This document shows, in pieces, positions 61,263 through 64,000 of a stretch of DNA of 64,000 nt. This DNA comes from Aquitalea magnusonii. GTDB lineage: Bacteria > Pseudomonadota > Gammaproteobacteria > Burkholderiales > Chromobacteriaceae. The stretch spans positions 1,984,001-2,048,000 of the forward strand of contig NZ_AP018823.1 in assembly GCF_002217795.2 (NCBI RefSeq), read 5' to 3'. The notes under the pieces were generated by a model. The model was given only the letters and a program-made list of their open reading frames with translations, was not told the DNA's origin and did no database searches. The position numbers were made by a program, and so were the translations under genes. How positions within the stretch are numbered: position 1 is the stretch's first letter; each line of letters begins with the position of its first letter.

Positions 61263-62192
61263 TTAGCGATTGTAAACAGTGGCTCCCGGCCACTGGCCGC
61301 TGCGGGCCAGTTCGCTGGCCACCTGCTGCAGCACCACGCGGGTGGCCAGCCCGGCCGGGGACAGCTCGTCATCGGACAGGCTCACCAGCAGATTGGGGCG
61401 GCTGATGTTGTCATCCACGATGTCAATCAGGCGCAACTGTTCCGCCGGCAGGCGGGCAACGGCGGCACCGGGCTGGATGGTGGCGCCGTAACCGGCGCAC
61501 ACCGCGTCCATCAACAGCGGCAGGCCGTCGATTTCGGCGCAGATGTTCAGTGCATGGGCAGCATGGGCGCTGGCGGTATTGAGCAAGGCACGCAAACCAT
61601 GCGGGCCGCTGGGCAGAATCAGCGGCATATCGCCCAGCTCGGCCAGGCTGATGTGGTCTTGCGTGGGTGCTGCAGGCAGGTCGCGGCGGCAGATCAGGAA
61701 CAGGCGCTCATCCAGCAAGGGCAGCACGCTCCAGCGCCGGGTGCGCTCGGCCTGAAACAACACCGCCAGATCCAACTGGCGCGCGCCCAGCATGGTGGCC
61801 AGATTGCCGGACAGGTTTTCCACCAGATGCAAGCGGATGTCCGGGTAACGCTGGCGCATGGCCGCCATGAAGGGCAGGCCCAGCACGCCGGTGGTGCTGG
61901 GGGCCATGCCCACGCTGACATGGCCGGACAGCCGTGCCAGTTGGGCGGCGCGCATGGCGTCGTCGGCATGGCGGATGGCCAGTTGCGCCTGCCGCCAGAA
62001 CGCGAGGCCGGCATCGGTGGGTACCACGCCGCTGGAGGTGCGCTGCAACAGCCGGGTGGCCAGCTCGCCCTCCAGCCGGCTGATCTGCTGGCTTAGCGCC
62101 GAGGTACCCACGCCCAGCTCCAGCGCGGCCCGCCCCATGCTGCCCTGCGCCACCACGCTGACAAAATAGCGCAATTGGCGTAATTCCATCAC
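61263..62192 (-). CDS. tcuR: LysR regulator of tricarballylate genes
   Basis: A 309-residue LysR protein. HTH: VVAQGSMGRAALELGVGTSALSQQISRLEGELATRLLQRTSSG. The position upstream of tcuABC and in the same direction is that of TcuR in Salmonella, where it activates tcuABC. The C-terminal part binds the effector, probably tricarballylate. Confidence 0.88.
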   Translation of the reverse strand: MMELRQLRYFVSVVAQGSMGRAALELGVGTSALSQQISRLEGELATRLLQRTSSGVVPTDAGLAFWRQAQLAIRHADDAMRAAQLARLSGHVSVGMAPSTTGVLGLPFMAAMRQRYPDIRLHLVENLSGNLATMLGARQLDLAVLFQAERTRRWSVLPLLDERLFLICRRDLPAAPTQDHISLAELGDMPLILPSGPHGLRALLNTASAHAAHALNICAEIDGLPLLMDAVCAGYGATIQPGAAVARLPAEQLRLIDIVDDNISRPNLLVSLSDDELSPAGLATRVVLQQVASELARSGQWPGATVYNR

Positions 62193-62326
62193 TCATCCTC
62201 TGCCGCCTGCGCGGCTATCCAGTTGGCACGCTGCGCGCTGGCAGCGTGCTGGCATCTGGCAAAATGCCTGCCTGACAAAGCCGGCCACGGCATCCCTGCC
62301 CTGCTGCCGGCTCCTGCGCCATGGGC

Positions 62327-63646
62327 TTACTTTTCTTCCAGATCGTATTTGCGGATCTTGTCGAACAGCGTGGTCTTGGCGATTTTCAGCACTTCGGCGG
62401 TTTTGGAAACATTGCCGCCCTGCTTGCGCAGCTCTTCGGCAATCATGCCCTTTTCAAACGATTCCACCGCCGCGTGCAAGGTGAGCTGGGTATCGGCCAT
62501 GGCGCTGCCGGGCAGCATTTTCAGGTCCAGCACAAAGCGGTCGGCCTGATTGCGCAGCTCGCGCACATTGCCCGGCCAGTGGTAGGCCATCAGGTCGCGC
62601 ACCACTTCCGGGGTGATGGCCGGTGCCGGGCGGCTCATGCGCAGCGCGGACTGGGTGACAAAGTAATCAAACAGCAGCGGAATGTCCTCGCGCCGGGCGC
62701 GCAGCGGCGGCAGGTCCAGCGTCACCACGTTCAGGCGGAAGTACAGGTCGGCGCGGAATTTGTCTTCTTCGGCCAGCTTGGACAGGTCGGCCTTGGTGGC
62801 GGCAATCACGCGAAAATCCACTGGAATCAGCCGGTTGGAACCCAGCCGCTCAATCACCCGCTCTTGCAGCACGCGCAGCAGCTTGATCTGCATCGGCATG
62901 CTCATGCTTTCGATTTCGTCCAGGAACAGCGTGCCGTGCTGGGCGTATTCGATCTTGCCGATGCGTTGCTTGCTGGCACCGGAGAAGGCCCCGGCTTCGT
63001 GGCCGAACATTTCGCTGTCGAACAGGGTTTCCGGCAGGCCGCCGCAGTTGAGCGCCACAAAGGGGCCGGTGCGGCCGGACAGGTCGTGCAGGCAGCGTGC
63101 CAGCAACTCCTTGCCGGCACCGGTTTCGCCGTTGATCAGCACATCGGTGGGCGTGGCGGCCACGCCCTGCACCAGGCGGCGCAGCTCGGCCATCACGTTG
63201 GAGTTGCCAATCAGCCGGCTTTCCAGCCCGCCATAGGCGGCCAGTTGCTTGCGTAGCTGGCGCACTTCCAGTGCCAGGCGGCGTTTTTCCAGCGCGCGCT
63301 GCACCACCGACACCAGCACTTGCGGCAGGAAGGGTTTCTGGATGAAGTCGTAAGCGCCGTCGCGCATGGCTTGCACCGCCATGGCAATGTCGCCGTGGCC
63401 GGTAATCAGGATGACCGGCAGGTCGGGATCGTCGGCCAGCAGCTCCTGCATGAAGGCCAGGCCGTCCATGCCGGGCAGGCGGATGTCACTGACGATGATG
63501 CCGGCAAAGTCACGGCCTATGCTGCGGCGGGCTTTTTCTACCGAATCGAAGCCCTGGGCCTGGATGCCGTCCAGCCCCAGTGCCTGCACATAGCCCAGTT
63601 GCACGTCCTGATCGTCCTCGATCACCAGTACTTGTAGATTGCTCAT
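62327..63646 (-). CDS. dctD: Sigma-54 response regulator DctD-type
   Basis: A 439-residue regulator. Receiver domain 1-120 (VLVIEDDQDVQLGYVQALG; IIVSDIRLPGMDGLAF with the phospho-Asp; LITGHGD), then AAA+ core with GETGAGKELLARCL, the sigma-54 contact loop as GAFSGA (a serine variant of GAFTGA) and LFLDEIES. A Fis-type HTH (NVSKTAEVLKIAKTTLFDKIRKY) closes it. It lies 3 bases after the kinase gene. DctD-type proteins activate C4-dicarboxylate uptake genes; here it could also act on tricarboxylate genes. Confidence 0.92.
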   Translation of the reverse strand: MSNLQVLVIEDDQDVQLGYVQALGLDGIQAQGFDSVEKARRSIGRDFAGIIVSDIRLPGMDGLAFMQELLADDPDLPVILITGHGDIAMAVQAMRDGAYDFIQKPFLPQVLVSVVQRALEKRRLALEVRQLRKQLAAYGGLESRLIGNSNVMAELRRLVQGVAATPTDVLINGETGAGKELLARCLHDLSGRTGPFVALNCGGLPETLFDSEMFGHEAGAFSGASKQRIGKIEYAQHGTLFLDEIESMSMPMQIKLLRVLQERVIERLGSNRLIPVDFRVIAATKADLSKLAEEDKFRADLYFRLNVVTLDLPPLRARREDIPLLFDYFVTQSALRMSRPAPAITPEVVRDLMAYHWPGNVRELRNQADRFVLDLKMLPGSAMADTQLTLHAAVESFEKGMIAEELRKQGGNVSKTAEVLKIAKTTLFDKIRKYDLEEK

Positions 63647-63649
63647 GCT

Positions 63650-64000
63650 TTACTCCTGCTTGTTCTGTCTGAGCGTGATGGTGAATACCGCCCCGCCATC
63701 CGGGTGGTTGTCGGCGGACAAGATGCCGCCGTAGGACTTGATGATGTCCGAGGACAGGGCCAGCCCCAGGCCCAGTCCGCTGGTTTTCTTGGTGGTGAAG
63801 AAGGGTTCGAAAATACGGGCCTTCACTTCTTCGGACAGGCCGCTGCCATTGTCGCGCACGCTGATGCGCACGATATCGCCCTGACGCGACCAGTCCATGC
63901 TGATCTGCGGATGCTCCACACCGGCCAGCGCATCAATGGCATTGCTGATGAGGTTTACCAGCACCTGTTCCAGCCGCACCGCCTCGCACAGCACCACGAT
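63650..64000 (-). CDS. dctB: Sensor histidine kinase, DctB-type (3' part only)
   Basis: The last 116 residues of a histidine kinase; the gene begins beyond the window. The HATPase_c boxes are visible: LVNLISNAIDAL (N box), ISVRDNGSGLSEEVKARIFEPFFTTKKTSGLGLGLALSSDII (G1/F/G2 boxes) and GAVFTITLR. It is the cognate kinase of the response regulator next to it. DctB assignment rests on the partner. Confidence 0.88.
   Translation of the reverse strand: MVVLCEAVRLEQVLVNLISNAIDALAGVEHPQISMDWSRQGDIVRISVRDNGSGLSEEVKARIFEPFFTTKKTSGLGLGLALSSDIIKSYGGILSADNHPDGGAVFTITLRQNKQE

Overview
The window is a chromosomal segment of a betaproteobacterium. I think it is a member of the Chromobacteriaceae (Aquitalea/Chromobacterium/Vogesella type), judging from protein character, the tmRNA tag ANDETYALAA and high-GC core genes; the exact genus is inference. 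Two parts are visible: a lower-GC accessory region (about 1-25,200) and a GC-rich, densely packed core region (about 25,300-64,000).

Accessory region. From the left it holds a minus-strand block: a 1256-aa protein of unknown function, a small 83-aa protein, and a DUF4297-type nuclease gene overlapping a HerA-type ATPase gene (a known kind of antiphage pair). A small HTH regulator follows. Next comes a plus-strand Tn7-like transposition operon, tnsA-tnsB-tnsC-tniQ plus an XRE regulator, with every junction overlapping. Downstream are probable cargo and wreckage: two multi-pass membrane proteins, an IS3 OrfA remnant, a GNAT acetyltransferase, a WYL-like protein, and a 763-aa ATPase with a zinc hook and RloC/PrrC-like C-terminal residues. 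After these come an internally deleted sbcC remnant, an orphan AbrB protein, an XRE protein, and intergenic repeats. No CRISPR array or cas gene is present. The ends of the Tn7-like element were not resolved.

Core region. Housekeeping genes come first: a HipA/YjjJ-like protein, an M24 peptidase, two small lipoproteins, ssrA (tmRNA), and a chemotaxis receptor. A sulfur/amino-acid neighbourhood follows: mmuM, an amino-acid ABC SBP/permease pair, a broken ABC-2 exporter, a secreted protein, a cystine-type ABC operon, a 2OG-Fe(II) oxygenase coupled to metQ, a divergent gene encoding three fused RidA domains, and a MocR regulator. Then come a DUF2917 protein, a LysR regulator, DinB and OsmC proteins.

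The right end carries a complete assimilatory nitrate system on the minus strand: nasT, nasS, then narK-nirB-nirD-nasA-cobA. Before narK I can read a sigma-54 promoter, two hairpins with A1/G4 hexaloops (the ANTAR target motif) and an intrinsic terminator, so the switch by which NasST should control the operon is readable in the sequence. The tricarballylate/citrate genes tcuR-tcuA-tcuB-tcuC and a DctD/DctB-type two-component system (kinase cut by the window edge) close the window.

The most interesting items are the nitrate leader, the triple-RidA protein with one domain lacking the catalytic arginine, the defence-like block beside the Tn7-like operon, and the zinc-hook ATPase.
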